Positions 18,701 through 26,348 of a stretch of DNA of 64,000 nt are shown one piece after another. This DNA comes from Limnobacter thiooxidans. Its GTDB lineage: Bacteria > Pseudomonadota > Gammaproteobacteria > Burkholderiales > Burkholderiaceae_B. Position numbers and translations under genes: made by a program. The stretch is from positions 2,232,001 to 2,296,000 of the forward strand of contig NZ_AP028947.1 of the NCBI RefSeq assembly GCF_036323495.1, in the 5' to 3' direction. The notes beneath the pieces are model-generated. The model was given only the letters and a program-made list of their open reading frames with translations. It searched no databases and was not told the DNA's origin. The first letter of the stretch is position 1. Each line of letters opens with the position of its first letter.

Positions 18701-19046
18701 TGGAAGTTCGTATCAGTTGGGTTTGCTCATCTTCATTCAACATGCGTGACGACAGTGGCAAGCCCAGATCAAAAGCCAATTCTTTGAGCAAGCGAAAACC
18801 GAAAGCATGAATGGTTGAAATGTAAGCTTCTTCGACTTGCTGCGCTTCCTCAAACAAACCCTCTTTCAACAACACCGCCCGAATTCGGCCTTTCAATTCC
18901 GAAGCCCCGGCTTCAGTGAAGGTCACCGCCACCAGGTTTTCAGGGCTCAACTCTCGCGACTTGATTTTTTCAAGCAAGGTTTGCGTCAATGAATAGGTTT
19001 TACCGCTGCCCGCCGAAGCAGAAACCGCTTTGATTTGTGAGTTCAT
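15798..19046 (-). CDS. AddA/RecB-like UvrD helicase-nuclease
   Basis: The 1082-aa protein has the UvrD/RecB Walker A SASAGSGKTYSL at residues about 9-20, motif Ia region AVTFTEAGASELKGRI, the DExx motif VVVDEFQDTNPIQ near 357, and SNWRSQP. C-terminal helicase motifs (ELTTWHKSKGREWPIVVVAG, LYVALSRPRDQLVL) follow. It ends in a PD-(D/E)XK nuclease with GQVDCLVK and VVIDHKSG near 1031. Together with the AddB-like gene it should resect DNA double-strand ends. The start overlaps the addB-like stop by four bases (ATGA type), so the pair is coupled. No RecC or RecD is visible. It is probably the Betaproteobacterial AddA type, so I leave the gene symbol open. Confidence 0.87.
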   Translation of the reverse strand: MNSQIKAVSASAGSGKTYSLTQTLLEKIKSRELSPENLVAVTFTEAGASELKGRIRAVLLKEGLFEEAQQVEEAYISTIHAFGFRLLKELAFDLGLPLSSRMLNEDEQTQLIRTSMVGSEALTDMSNALETFGYKTRMKGKKFVSAEAVFREHLQQFIDLLRSTGRHSAETEFLNRSVKWIEKQYGTVDHERSPQDMAKSVHSCVVALLKEFPDCPIEIFQITAESARKAFQQSYRALERATQLEALLTDWALWAELSAIKITFKGSKDKPGYERYAELATSLKQTVDAHFAVHPGPLAHASRHFGGLLKGASETLAGYSDRKKKSALLDFTDMVAHAEQALRNTESRQRLLDCIRMVVVDEFQDTNPIQFAFLWHLIGSGVPSILVGDVKQSIMGFQGADPRLFEALIQNPDVSVSSLESNWRSQPKLMEVINALTLGLAGEKGMNANYHPLEAKGKPSPLKPLHVVEFRQKPDQNKKKDGEDDDVIHPSELVWRASNMAQVLKHKLQSGLMAIDRRTGLPRPLKGGDIAVLCPTNGMLAVYAREFEKVGLSVNLQRQDWFDTDEVQLAIQVLALIANPSDKHAQLMVATSDFECMPLEEAVSALLGEGLLHLPIFRTIDALRKSTATLLMKDVVEAMLEESGLTDLASRWPDHAQARANLFKLIGLAREFSDAHAETLAAAGFHGKSIGTFIGWLHFLKAQRKDDLCPRANYNDEHAIELTTWHKSKGREWPIVVVAGMDKSPTVGVPDASIGYLDFNDFDSIIENSQIEFSPDYDFDAKREALLESLRLEANQVSLRELYVALSRPRDQLVLEWLPYHLSSKSKSKRRIQLLAQLTDFKVIEKSVFISGQEFEALVDVLNYSPMRIVEPIIQLRPPAKAHGRLAIETRTVQEERFRAQVSPSLLQAGEAHAVPCKVSTISQPIDFATGSPLNKLGTAIHRVLEIALAGHELHLKSPVVQAAMQAEGLSTENLDQLQELAKQIRRHFEKSPGSAQIYVEQVVMGRDGAGGEVVVGQVDCLVKTPDATVVIDHKSGALTKDAESVWQSYALQLQVYGRLFGDAAYALTRVRAGEIIEIAGS

Positions 19047-21904
19047 TGTCCGTCCTCCTCCTCGTCATCTTGAGCAGCAATATCTCGAATGATCGACCGC
19101 TGAATGATGGGTGAAAGGGAATACACGAACTGACCAAAACCCAGTTTCTCGTACAGCTCGATTTCCGACTCCTTCACCATCGCAACCCTGCCATTTCTTA
19201 ACTCATCAAACCGAGTTTTAAGCCAGGCCATGGCTTGAGAGGACACATCCTGACTCCAGGCCATTTCACCCACGCCCGCACCGTGCGGGCTTACCTTATT
19301 CCAGCCATTGATCGCCTGTTCTGGTTTGTAATTCGATGTGGCCAAGCGGTCCTTCAAAGTGAAGTACAGCACACCGTTCAATTTTTTCAGATTTGCGTGT
19401 CGTGCTTTTTCTGTGTCTTCCGGTTTTTTTGGGCCACCCGTCTTGAGCATTTCCTGATACAAACTGGCCTGCAAATCCACTTGCGCCTTCATGCGTTTTT
19501 CATACTTGTCGGCCTTGGCCGTTTTGAAGTCGACCACCAATACACCCTGATCAGGCAAGGATATGACGCAGTCGGTTTGACCATGAATGGGGTGACCATC
19601 AAAAGTGCCTTGCAACCAAAGCTCAGGGGCAACAACGCGCGCATTCAATTTGATCAACAGGTCGGCCCAGGCCTTCGCAGCGCTGATGACCACCGCCAAC
19701 AAATTGTTGCGCTCAACCTGCCAAATGGCAGTGTTCAAATAAGGGGCTTTTTTCTTGATTGCATGTTCGAACAAAGCGGGGGCTTTGGCATCAATCTCCG
19801 CATGGCTCGGTACGAGGGCAGCATCACCTGTGAACAATGCTTCCAGCACATCGTGAGCAATCAGCCCACTGGTCATGGGTGTGAAACCATCCGGTTCCCA
19901 AACTTTGGGATCTGCGCCAATTTGCTTGAGCAACCACCCCAATGGGCAAATCAGCAAATCATCCAGTGCGCTGGGCGACTGCGGTTTCACCACCGTTTCC
20001 CATTCACCAGTGGAATTATTTTTGGTTTGTGACGTCCACAAGCCAAGCAAATTACGATTCAGCTCGAGATCTTGTGGTTCAGGTTGATGCCTCGCGGTCC
20101 AATCAATGGCGTCTGGAGTCTGCTTTAGTCCTTCAATGCCCTGCCTGTCGTGCTCGTTGGCAAGATCCAGAATCAGTGTGTGCGGATCGTCCAGTTGGCC
20201 AGCGACCACTGCCAGGTCGATCAGCGATTCTGACGGCTTCAACTCATCCCCCAACTCATTGAATGAAGGAATGATCAGGGTGAGTTTTCTTCGGGCTCGG
20301 GCCAATTGATTGCGAAGCATTCGTTTGGCAAATGCACGTTGATGACGCTGCAATTCCAGTGTTGGAACAACGCATGCCAACTCGTTCCATTCTGAATCGG
20401 ACAACACCACCGGGTTGGAGCTGACTGCCGGGAATGAACCAGCAACAAAATCCATCACATAGAGAAATTTGTAACCCCGCCAGGCATGGCTTCCCTCATA
20501 CACCACAGTAACCCCATCCAGAAACACGGCTTGGCGCACGGTGACATTGATGGGGGTCAATTCGATTGATTCGATAAGGGCATCATAGGATTTTGTAACG
20601 TCCAAAGCGTCCGATATTACTTTTGCAAACAGACTTTCTGTGTTGACCAACTGTTGATCATTCAGCCCTTGCATGTTCAACTCAGATTTCAAAGTGATCA
20701 ATGCGTCAGACAAAGCAGGCCGAGGCAAATCCTGATTGAACAACTCGATCAAATTCAAATGCTTTTGCCGCAACCCCTTCGGGGGTTTGATATTGAAACC
20801 GTAACGATCAATACTGGCTGCCAATTCATACCCTGTGTCTGCAGACCAAGGCATCAATGGATTGGTCAACAAAGACTTGACCGCCAATTTGGGCGAAGCA
20901 CCACTAAACATCATCAGCGCATAGCGCAAAAGCTCACCGGCCAGGTTGCGTTCATGCGCAATGTATTCCAGGTTGGCCAGTTGAAGCCCTGCCCTTTCGA
21001 ATACCCGTTGTAACTGGGCATATGAATCAAATGATTGGGGAAGCAACACTGCAAAATCGGCCTGGGTTAATGCCGAATCGGAACTCAGTACTTGCTGAAT
21101 CATGCCTGCCAGTACTTCAATACATTCAATGCGGTCGCGACACTGAATTACCTGCACACTGCTGTCACTGGGTTGCCATTGCGTACTTTTATCCAGCTCA
21201 GTTTGGTACAGGTGTGTTTGCAATATGAGCAGGTTGCTGCCGACGGTCCCCATCGCGCTCGCTGTGTTTTCATCAAAGGTATTCAGTGCACACAGGTAGC
21301 TAGCAATTTCTGCATTGGCATGAATGGCCGTTTGGCAATCTTCATCCAGGGTACGCAGAAACTGTTTGATCAGTTGACCACGTTGGTTAAACCGGGTGCT
21401 GCACAGCACCTTGATGGGCGTAATGGGCGCGTGTTTGCAACGAATCACTTCAATCGTCTTCTGTAGCCATTCAGGCAGGCAGCGACCGGCGTAGCTTGCT
21501 TCAAACAAATGCTGCATTTCTGCCAAACGGGTTTGTACGCGCGGCGTATCGGAAAACCCTTCCCAAGCCTGGCCTTGATGGTCTCCTGAAGCCAAAAACA
21601 CTTTTTCCATGCACTGGGACAGGGTGGTGGCGACTCCACCCGGATCGTGCTGTGCCGATTTTGCCCAAAAGGCGTCGGGAAACTCTTTCAACAGGCTTTC
21701 AATACTTCTCGTGTCTTGGTCTTTGGCATAGAGATCCAGCAAGCGCTTTTTGTGGGCCAGCTCGACCAGCTCATCCAATGTACCTGCCTGTCCGTAAACC
21801 ACACCACATTCGTCAACCAGGTGTCGGCGCAAGCCCCTTGCATACTCTTTGTCCGGGCAAAGAAAGAAAACATGGTGCTGCGGCAAATCGAAAAGTGTTG
21901 TCAT
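19043..21904 (-). CDS. AddB-like PD-(D/E)XK nuclease/helicase-related subunit
   Basis: I used the ATG at 21904, since the longer form would need a TTG with no ribosome-binding site. The 953-aa product begins MTTLFDLPQHHVFFLCPDKE and is a degenerate UvrD-type subunit. It lacks a clear Walker A, has helicase-like blocks (MDFVAGSFPAVSSNPVVLS, HQRAFAKRMLRNQLARARRK), and ends in a RecB-type nuclease with QTDCVISLPDQGVLVVDFKTAKAD near residue 788. This is the composition expected for AddB, the partner of AddA in double-strand end processing. It has its own 175-bp upstream gap, in which I see no CGAC-N7-GTCG site. Confidence 0.82.
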   Translation of the reverse strand: MTTLFDLPQHHVFFLCPDKEYARGLRRHLVDECGVVYGQAGTLDELVELAHKKRLLDLYAKDQDTRSIESLLKEFPDAFWAKSAQHDPGGVATTLSQCMEKVFLASGDHQGQAWEGFSDTPRVQTRLAEMQHLFEASYAGRCLPEWLQKTIEVIRCKHAPITPIKVLCSTRFNQRGQLIKQFLRTLDEDCQTAIHANAEIASYLCALNTFDENTASAMGTVGSNLLILQTHLYQTELDKSTQWQPSDSSVQVIQCRDRIECIEVLAGMIQQVLSSDSALTQADFAVLLPQSFDSYAQLQRVFERAGLQLANLEYIAHERNLAGELLRYALMMFSGASPKLAVKSLLTNPLMPWSADTGYELAASIDRYGFNIKPPKGLRQKHLNLIELFNQDLPRPALSDALITLKSELNMQGLNDQQLVNTESLFAKVISDALDVTKSYDALIESIELTPINVTVRQAVFLDGVTVVYEGSHAWRGYKFLYVMDFVAGSFPAVSSNPVVLSDSEWNELACVVPTLELQRHQRAFAKRMLRNQLARARRKLTLIIPSFNELGDELKPSESLIDLAVVAGQLDDPHTLILDLANEHDRQGIEGLKQTPDAIDWTARHQPEPQDLELNRNLLGLWTSQTKNNSTGEWETVVKPQSPSALDDLLICPLGWLLKQIGADPKVWEPDGFTPMTSGLIAHDVLEALFTGDAALVPSHAEIDAKAPALFEHAIKKKAPYLNTAIWQVERNNLLAVVISAAKAWADLLIKLNARVVAPELWLQGTFDGHPIHGQTDCVISLPDQGVLVVDFKTAKADKYEKRMKAQVDLQASLYQEMLKTGGPKKPEDTEKARHANLKKLNGVLYFTLKDRLATSNYKPEQAINGWNKVSPHGAGVGEMAWSQDVSSQAMAWLKTRFDELRNGRVAMVKESEIELYEKLGFGQFVYSLSPIIQRSIIRDIAAQDDEEEDGQ

Positions 21905-22078
21905 TTGGATAGGATGAAAATGTAATGGCAATAGCAACCAATTAACCCGTCACAATAAATTATTGATTAAGTCAAATAATAGTCGCTTTTAATAGTACGC
22001 CTGCTCAAGTGAATGTTTGTCGCTTTGTGCGTTGTCTTGACTCAGAGAAAGTAAAAAACCAATAAAGTCTGGCTTGCT

Positions 22079-22891
22079 TTAATCGGTGCTTTGAAATCGC
22101 CGCCACACGGGTAAATGCAGGTACTGCACACCATATTTGTAATTTGAATGGCCGTTTAACACAGCAGCCAGACGAAATTCAAAATTAGAAACAGGAATAC
22201 GAATTTCTGATTTCTCAAGCACCGTATTCTTGATGTCTTGATGAAACTCAATCGGCCGCACACAGGCGGTGTGAGCTATGCGAGATTTCACATCCACCAA
22301 CACGGATCCCAAATAGGCGAAAGCAAGCGGAAGTTGCCCGACACAAGGCCAATCGAGCTCCTCGCTCACTGGGCGCATTTCAATGAAAAAACCGGTGTGC
22401 ATGGCGCAACCAGCACCAGCCAGCCATGAGTCAGTCACTTGTATTGAACGGCTTTTCTCGAAATTTCTTGCATCACGCTCAAATGGGGCATTGATGTAGC
22501 CGCAGATTGATACCTGTTCCATGTACTCTTTCAAGTACGCTCTCGGGCTGTGAAAGGTATTCCACTGATACACATGGCGAAACTCGTGGCGCAGCAGCCG
22601 TTCGGAATAACTGCTGGCGCGAATAAACACCAGGTTTCCAAAGGTTAAACCGGCTGTGGTCGAATTCAATAAGCCGCTGTTTTCCAGAATCAAGCCCAAT
22701 ACACCATGTGTGGGCTTTGGGATTTCAGCCAGTTCAACCACTTGAATGTGCTGGGGGCACAGCACACCCGATTGTTTGGCCCACTCCAGTTCGGTTGGGG
22801 ACAAGCTTCTCGCCTGCCCCTGTGTGGCAGTGGCCAACTGGCTTAAGAAGTGCTCTGCGGCAATTGCGATTTCATCCATTCCGGCATTCAT
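22079..22891 (-). CDS. Putative zincin metalloprotease (HEFRH motif)
   Basis: The 270-aa protein contains RHEFRHVYQWN near residue 104, an HExxH zinc-protease signature, and a downstream acidic segment (NAPFERDARNFEKS) that could give the third ligand, as in DUF4157-type zincins. The upstream context VFIRASSYSERLL also fits that family. No signal peptide is seen, so a cytoplasmic role is likely. It starts five bases after the stop of the YbjN-like gene at 22896, giving a two-gene operon behind operator site 6. The substrate is unknown. A protease in this regulon might cleave the regulator or a partner, but that is speculation. Confidence 0.65.
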   Translation of the reverse strand: MNAGMDEIAIAAEHFLSQLATATQGQARSLSPTELEWAKQSGVLCPQHIQVVELAEIPKPTHGVLGLILENSGLLNSTTAGLTFGNLVFIRASSYSERLLRHEFRHVYQWNTFHSPRAYLKEYMEQVSICGYINAPFERDARNFEKSRSIQVTDSWLAGAGCAMHTGFFIEMRPVSEELDWPCVGQLPLAFAYLGSVLVDVKSRIAHTACVRPIEFHQDIKNTVLEKSEIRIPVSNFEFRLAAVLNGHSNYKYGVQYLHLPVWRRFQSTD

Positions 22892-22895
22892 CCCG

Positions 22896-23384
22896 TCAAT
22901 TCAACAAGATGCTGCTGGGTAATTCCGCTGCTGGTTCAGGCAAACCGTCTGCTGCCTCAAGTACTTCCCGAAAGTGATTCACCCCAGCCCTGACACCGCT
23001 TAAAAGGTCAAGCAAATGGATTGCGAATTCGGTGGTGTGCTGATAGCGACACTCCGCAGTCACCCACACAATTGGCTTGCTCTGTCGGTCTACACAGAAA
23101 GCCTTGGCCACTTTGATATCGGTATTCACAGCATTGCAATACCTGTAGGCTTGCTCAAAAACCTCCAGTTGAGGGGCAATGTTGATGGCGCACAAGCGAA
23201 TGAATGTGGGGTCATTGTCATCAAACCGAAGGTAGTACACCCGACCTTCCCATTTAAACTTGATATCGCCATCGTCATCCAGTTCGGGGCGAAACCCTTC
23301 TTGAGCCAACGACTCGACCATGTCGTGTGCAGAAATTCGCGGTTCTTCTGAATACGGTTTATTCACTGCTGTTTTTACGGCCAT
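22896..23384 (-). CDS. YbjN-like protein
   Basis: I chose the ATG at 23384 because GGAGG lies six bases upstream. The 162-aa product has the YbjN/secretion-chaperone-like pattern: a beta-rich centre (GDIKFKWEGRVYYLRFDD, TFIRLCAINIAP), then YRYCNAVNTDIKVAKAFCV, and a helical end (EFAIHLLDLLSGVRAGVNHF). YbjN-family proteins are stress-linked and of unclear biochemistry. It is the first gene of a pair with the zincin at 22079. Operator site 6 is about 60 bp upstream. Confidence 0.65.
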   Translation of the reverse strand: MAVKTAVNKPYSEEPRISAHDMVESLAQEGFRPELDDDGDIKFKWEGRVYYLRFDDNDPTFIRLCAINIAPQLEVFEQAYRYCNAVNTDIKVAKAFCVDRQSKPIVWVTAECRYQHTTEFAIHLLDLLSGVRAGVNHFREVLEAADGLPEPAAELPSSILLN

Positions 23385-23440
23385 GGTTCCTCCCTCAGGT
23401 GTCATTGAACAAGTGGCAGGAGAAACTTTAAAGGCATGTG

Positions 23441-23455
23441 CGACTTAATGCGTCG
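23441..23455. promoter_or_regulatory. Operator site 6 (CGAC-N7-GTCG)
   Basis: The sequence is tgCGACttaatgcGTCGca. It lies between the end of the WYL gene (23500) and the start of the YbjN-like gene (23384), so it should serve only the YbjN-zincin pair. Confidence 0.62.
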
Positions 23456-23499
23456 CACTTGAATAGCTGACCATAATATTACCGCAAATCACAACATGC

Positions 23500-24492
23500 T
23501 CAAGTCTGCTCCAATTGCTCTTTCACCAACGCAGGTTCCAATACCCTGATTTGTGATCCAAACCCCTTTAACCACCAAATCAGTTGCTGGGTAAACGGCA
23601 CAGATGCAGTCAAAACGATTTCACCATTGCGCTCTTCAATATGCTGGTCAACCGACAGTTTCGATTCCTGCAAGTGCTTGGCAAGGTGTTCGCCCACAAT
23701 GGCCTTCAATTCAACGATTTGGCCATTTCCAAAATCAGCAAAACCTTCATCGAGATATTTGCTTAATTTGAACCCTTTGGGCTTTTCACATTTCACATAA
23801 GTGCGATGGGCGCTTTGAATGCGGTTCATGGCCAACAATCGAATGTCGGCATAGCCCTTGAATGTGGTTACCACATACACAATCCAGCCACGTTGAATAA
23901 TGCCCAAGGGGTTGATGACATAGGTCTTCGATTGATCCTTCTCCCCATCCTTGCTGCGGCTTTTGTAATTGATTTCAATTTGCTCGTCGCGCAACAACGC
24001 GTCATACAACGCCACTCGGACTTGCTCATCAATAGTTGGGGCAATCAATGGCTGCATGGGCAACTTTACCGCTATCTTGTTTCGCCAACTCGACAAATCG
24101 TTGTCATGCTGTACCGCATCAAGCACTTTCTCAGCTTCCTGATTCAGATCGGTCAGGGTAGAAGACAACATGGAAGGCAGCAAATCACGCAGAGTCATTG
24201 ACGCCATAACAGTCAACAAGGCATCGGATACAGACATATTGGGCGCATGAAAACCAGACGACAACTTCGACCAGCTCCAAAGATACGGCTGCTGGGTGTC
24301 GTCCAAAACAATTGGAAAACCCGAATCGGCAAGACTGATCAAATCGCGCTCGACAGTGCGTTTGGTCACTTTAAAGCCCATATCAGCCAGGCGCTGATGC
24401 AAATCACCAGCAGAAATGGAAGCGGGTTCTTTGGGAATCAAGCGCAACATTTCCCAATGGCGTATCAATGTACCTCGGGTGTCTTTGGGCAT
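23500..24492 (-). CDS. WYL-domain transcriptional regulator (candidate master regulator)
   Basis: The 330-aa protein has an N-terminal HTH_11/DeoR-like winged helix (residues about 10-60, with SAGDLHQRLADMGFKVTKRT and VERDLISLADSGFPIVLDD). A WYL domain follows near residues 165-225 (YVINPLGIIQRGWIVYVVTT, IRLLAMNRIQSA), then a WCX-type C-terminus (TASVPFTQQLIWWLKGFGSQ). The core tripeptide reads W-I-V rather than W-Y-L. WYL regulators bind nucleic-acid or nucleotide ligands and control DNA-damage and defence genes. It is divergent from the NERD helicase with operator site 7 in the gap, about 42 bp from its start, which suggests autoregulation. I infer that it binds all eight CGAC-N7-GTCG sites. 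Confidence 0.87.
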   Translation of the reverse strand: MPKDTRGTLIRHWEMLRLIPKEPASISAGDLHQRLADMGFKVTKRTVERDLISLADSGFPIVLDDTQQPYLWSWSKLSSGFHAPNMSVSDALLTVMASMTLRDLLPSMLSSTLTDLNQEAEKVLDAVQHDNDLSSWRNKIAVKLPMQPLIAPTIDEQVRVALYDALLRDEQIEINYKSRSKDGEKDQSKTYVINPLGIIQRGWIVYVVTTFKGYADIRLLAMNRIQSAHRTYVKCEKPKGFKLSKYLDEGFADFGNGQIVELKAIVGEHLAKHLQESKLSVDQHIEERNGEIVLTASVPFTQQLIWWLKGFGSQIRVLEPALVKEQLEQT

Positions 24493-24533
24493 GGGTCAAC
24501 TCGTGTCAGAAACTTGAAGTGTTGAATATGGTA

Positions 24534-24548
24534 CGACGAATCGAGTCG
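24534..24548. promoter_or_regulatory. Operator site 7 (CGAC-N7-GTCG)
   Basis: The sequence is taCGACgaatcgaGTCGcg, the most divergent flank and spacer of the eight. It lies between the WYL regulator (start 24492) and the NERD-helicase gene (start 24624). Confidence 0.58.
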
Positions 24549-24623
24549 CGCAAATCAGCGCGTTCTCCATGTATCCTGTTGAAGATAAAAATAGCTGTTC
24601 AATCACAAAGGAAATACTTCAAC

Positions 24624-26294
24624 ATGGTGTGCCGTGTTTTCCCCTCTGATTTCGAATTAAATCAAAGCGCCATCACTTCGGCTGCAATGGCCCGAGAAAT
24701 TCAAACCCTTAAAACTCTCCAGAATGGATTGAGCGATTCGTACAGTGTGTTTCACTCTGTTCATTGGACTCGGGTACTCGATTCAAAATCACGCGCACTC
24801 GGTGAAATTGATTTCATTGTGATGAACCGAAGTGGCGAACTTCTTCTGATTGAACAGAAAACAGGGCCTTTGCTTGAAGCTCAAGGCGACCTTCTGAAGT
24901 CCTACTCACCGAACCAAGCAGCAAAATCGATCACTTTCCAGTTGTCGCGAAACCAGGATGGGCTGCTGACCAAATACCGGAAGCTGCACAACACGCTGCT
25001 AAACACCACCAATGTACTTTACTGCCCCGACTACAAGATCCTTGAAGCCAAGGTTTCAGGATTAGACAGAAACCAGATTATTGACAGCAGCGAGACTGAT
25101 CTGCTGTGCCAGAAATTGATGAAACTGCTACCGGGAGGCCAACCCAGCAATGAAAGCAAGCAGATTGAACGCTTTCTGAAAAATGAATTGCTGATTCAGG
25201 AAGATCTGGTTCGAATTTCAGGCGCGCACAATCAGCTAACCACCCGAATTGCAGGCGGGCTTTCGGGATGGGTTGCTCGGCTAACGCTTGATCCTTATAA
25301 ATTGCGGGTTCAAGGCACAGCAGGTTCGGGCAAAACACAACTGGCCGTGCAAGAAATAAAAGTGGCATGTACCAAAGGCCTGAAAGCTTTGTATGTGTCT
25401 TTTAACAGGCCGCTTGCCCGGCATATGAAAGAAATTTTCGAGGGTGAAGCGAATGTCACTTCGCTGTTCAGTTTTTGCGAAGAGCTGGTTCGTGCAGAAG
25501 ATTCCGACCTGGCCAAGAAGCGCGGCTACGTGACCAATAGCCTTGATGATCTGTTTGAACTGGCTGCATCGATTGACCCACCAGAATCCGCCAAGTTTGA
25601 TTTGGTGGTAGTGGATGAAGGCCAGGATTTCACGCAACAGCAGGCCGACTTTTTAATCTCTTGGGCAAAACCATTGGGGAAAGTGATCTGGCTGGAAGAT
25701 CCCGTTCAAAACATTTACCAGAAACCCAGAGTCAGCCTTCCGAATTGGGCATTGATTAATGCGCCAGTCAATTACCGAAACCCCAAACCAATAGCTGAGC
25801 TTTTACACCTGTTACTCACCCGAATTTCGCCGGAAAGTGGTGATGGGCTAGGCTGTGCAAATCCGTTTGAGGGCTTGCCTATTAACTACCTGCGGTATGA
25901 CAAAACTAACGGCACCGACATGAAACGTGCTACGGAGTCTGCCATTGCAAGTTTCTTGAGCAAAGGGTTCAACGCCACTCAAATTTCAGTACTCAGTTTC
26001 AAAGGCCAGGCTAAATCTACTTTATTGGCTTTTGACAAGCTCAATGGCCTGGCACTGAAAAAGCCGATCATTAACAAGGTTGATGAATACACCACCGGCG
26101 AACTGGAAACAGACACACTGTTTCGTTATAAAGGCCTGTCAAACTTGGCCATTGTTCTCACAGAGGTGGAGTTTGAAGAATTGAACGAACGGGTCGCTCG
26201 CCTGCTGTTCGTGGGCGCATCCAGAGCAAAGCTTGCGTTGGCCATTGTTCACGATTCACCACTTGAAAAGACAATTTCGACCCAAGCGATCTAA
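24624..26294 (+). CDS. NERD-domain UvrD-like helicase
   Basis: I used the ATG at 24624, preceded by AAAGGA; the frame is open further upstream but would run through operator site 7. The 556-aa protein has an N-terminal NERD nuclease-like domain (LGEIDFIVMNRSGELLLIEQ at about 62-80, matching the E..D..ExK pattern of PD-(D/E)XK folds). A superfamily 1 helicase follows, with Walker A VQGTAGSGKTQLA near residue 230 and the motif II variant VVVDEGQDFT near 328. LLFVGASRAKLALAIVHD near the C-terminus matches the last UvrD motif. It probably acts on damaged or branched nucleic acid. It shares its promoter region with the WYL regulator. Confidence 0.85.
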   Translation: MVCRVFPSDFELNQSAITSAAMAREIQTLKTLQNGLSDSYSVFHSVHWTRVLDSKSRALGEIDFIVMNRSGELLLIEQKTGPLLEAQGDLLKSYSPNQAAKSITFQLSRNQDGLLTKYRKLHNTLLNTTNVLYCPDYKILEAKVSGLDRNQIIDSSETDLLCQKLMKLLPGGQPSNESKQIERFLKNELLIQEDLVRISGAHNQLTTRIAGGLSGWVARLTLDPYKLRVQGTAGSGKTQLAVQEIKVACTKGLKALYVSFNRPLARHMKEIFEGEANVTSLFSFCEELVRAEDSDLAKKRGYVTNSLDDLFELAASIDPPESAKFDLVVVDEGQDFTQQQADFLISWAKPLGKVIWLEDPVQNIYQKPRVSLPNWALINAPVNYRNPKPIAELLHLLLTRISPESGDGLGCANPFEGLPINYLRYDKTNGTDMKRATESAIASFLSKGFNATQISVLSFKGQAKSTLLAFDKLNGLALKKPIINKVDEYTTGELETDTLFRYKGLSNLAIVLTEVEFEELNERVARLLFVGASRAKLALAIVHDSPLEKTISTQAI

Positions 26295-26296
26295 TA

Positions 26297-26311
26297 CGAC
26301 ATAATTTGTCG
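26297..26311. promoter_or_regulatory. Operator site 8 (CGAC-N7-GTCG), extended palindrome
   Basis: The sequence is taCGACataatttGTCGta. The symmetry extends to 10-bp perfect arms (26292-26301 and 26307-26316). It begins within the stop codon of the helicase gene and lies 38 bp upstream of the macrodomain gene, so it could also act as a weak terminator. Confidence 0.62.
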
Positions 26312-26348
26312 TATTACCTGAGAAACTACAGCCCATAACTTCAAAAGG

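Noticed and set aside
19235..20032. 265-codon plus-strand frame across the AddB-like gene
   Set aside because: It is antisense to a well-supported nuclease gene and has no recognisable domain.
21905..22078. Regulon operator upstream of the AddB-like gene
   Set aside because: The gap has an isolated gtcgc near 21982 but no CGAC partner seven bases away, so control of AddAB by the WYL protein is not supported by a site.
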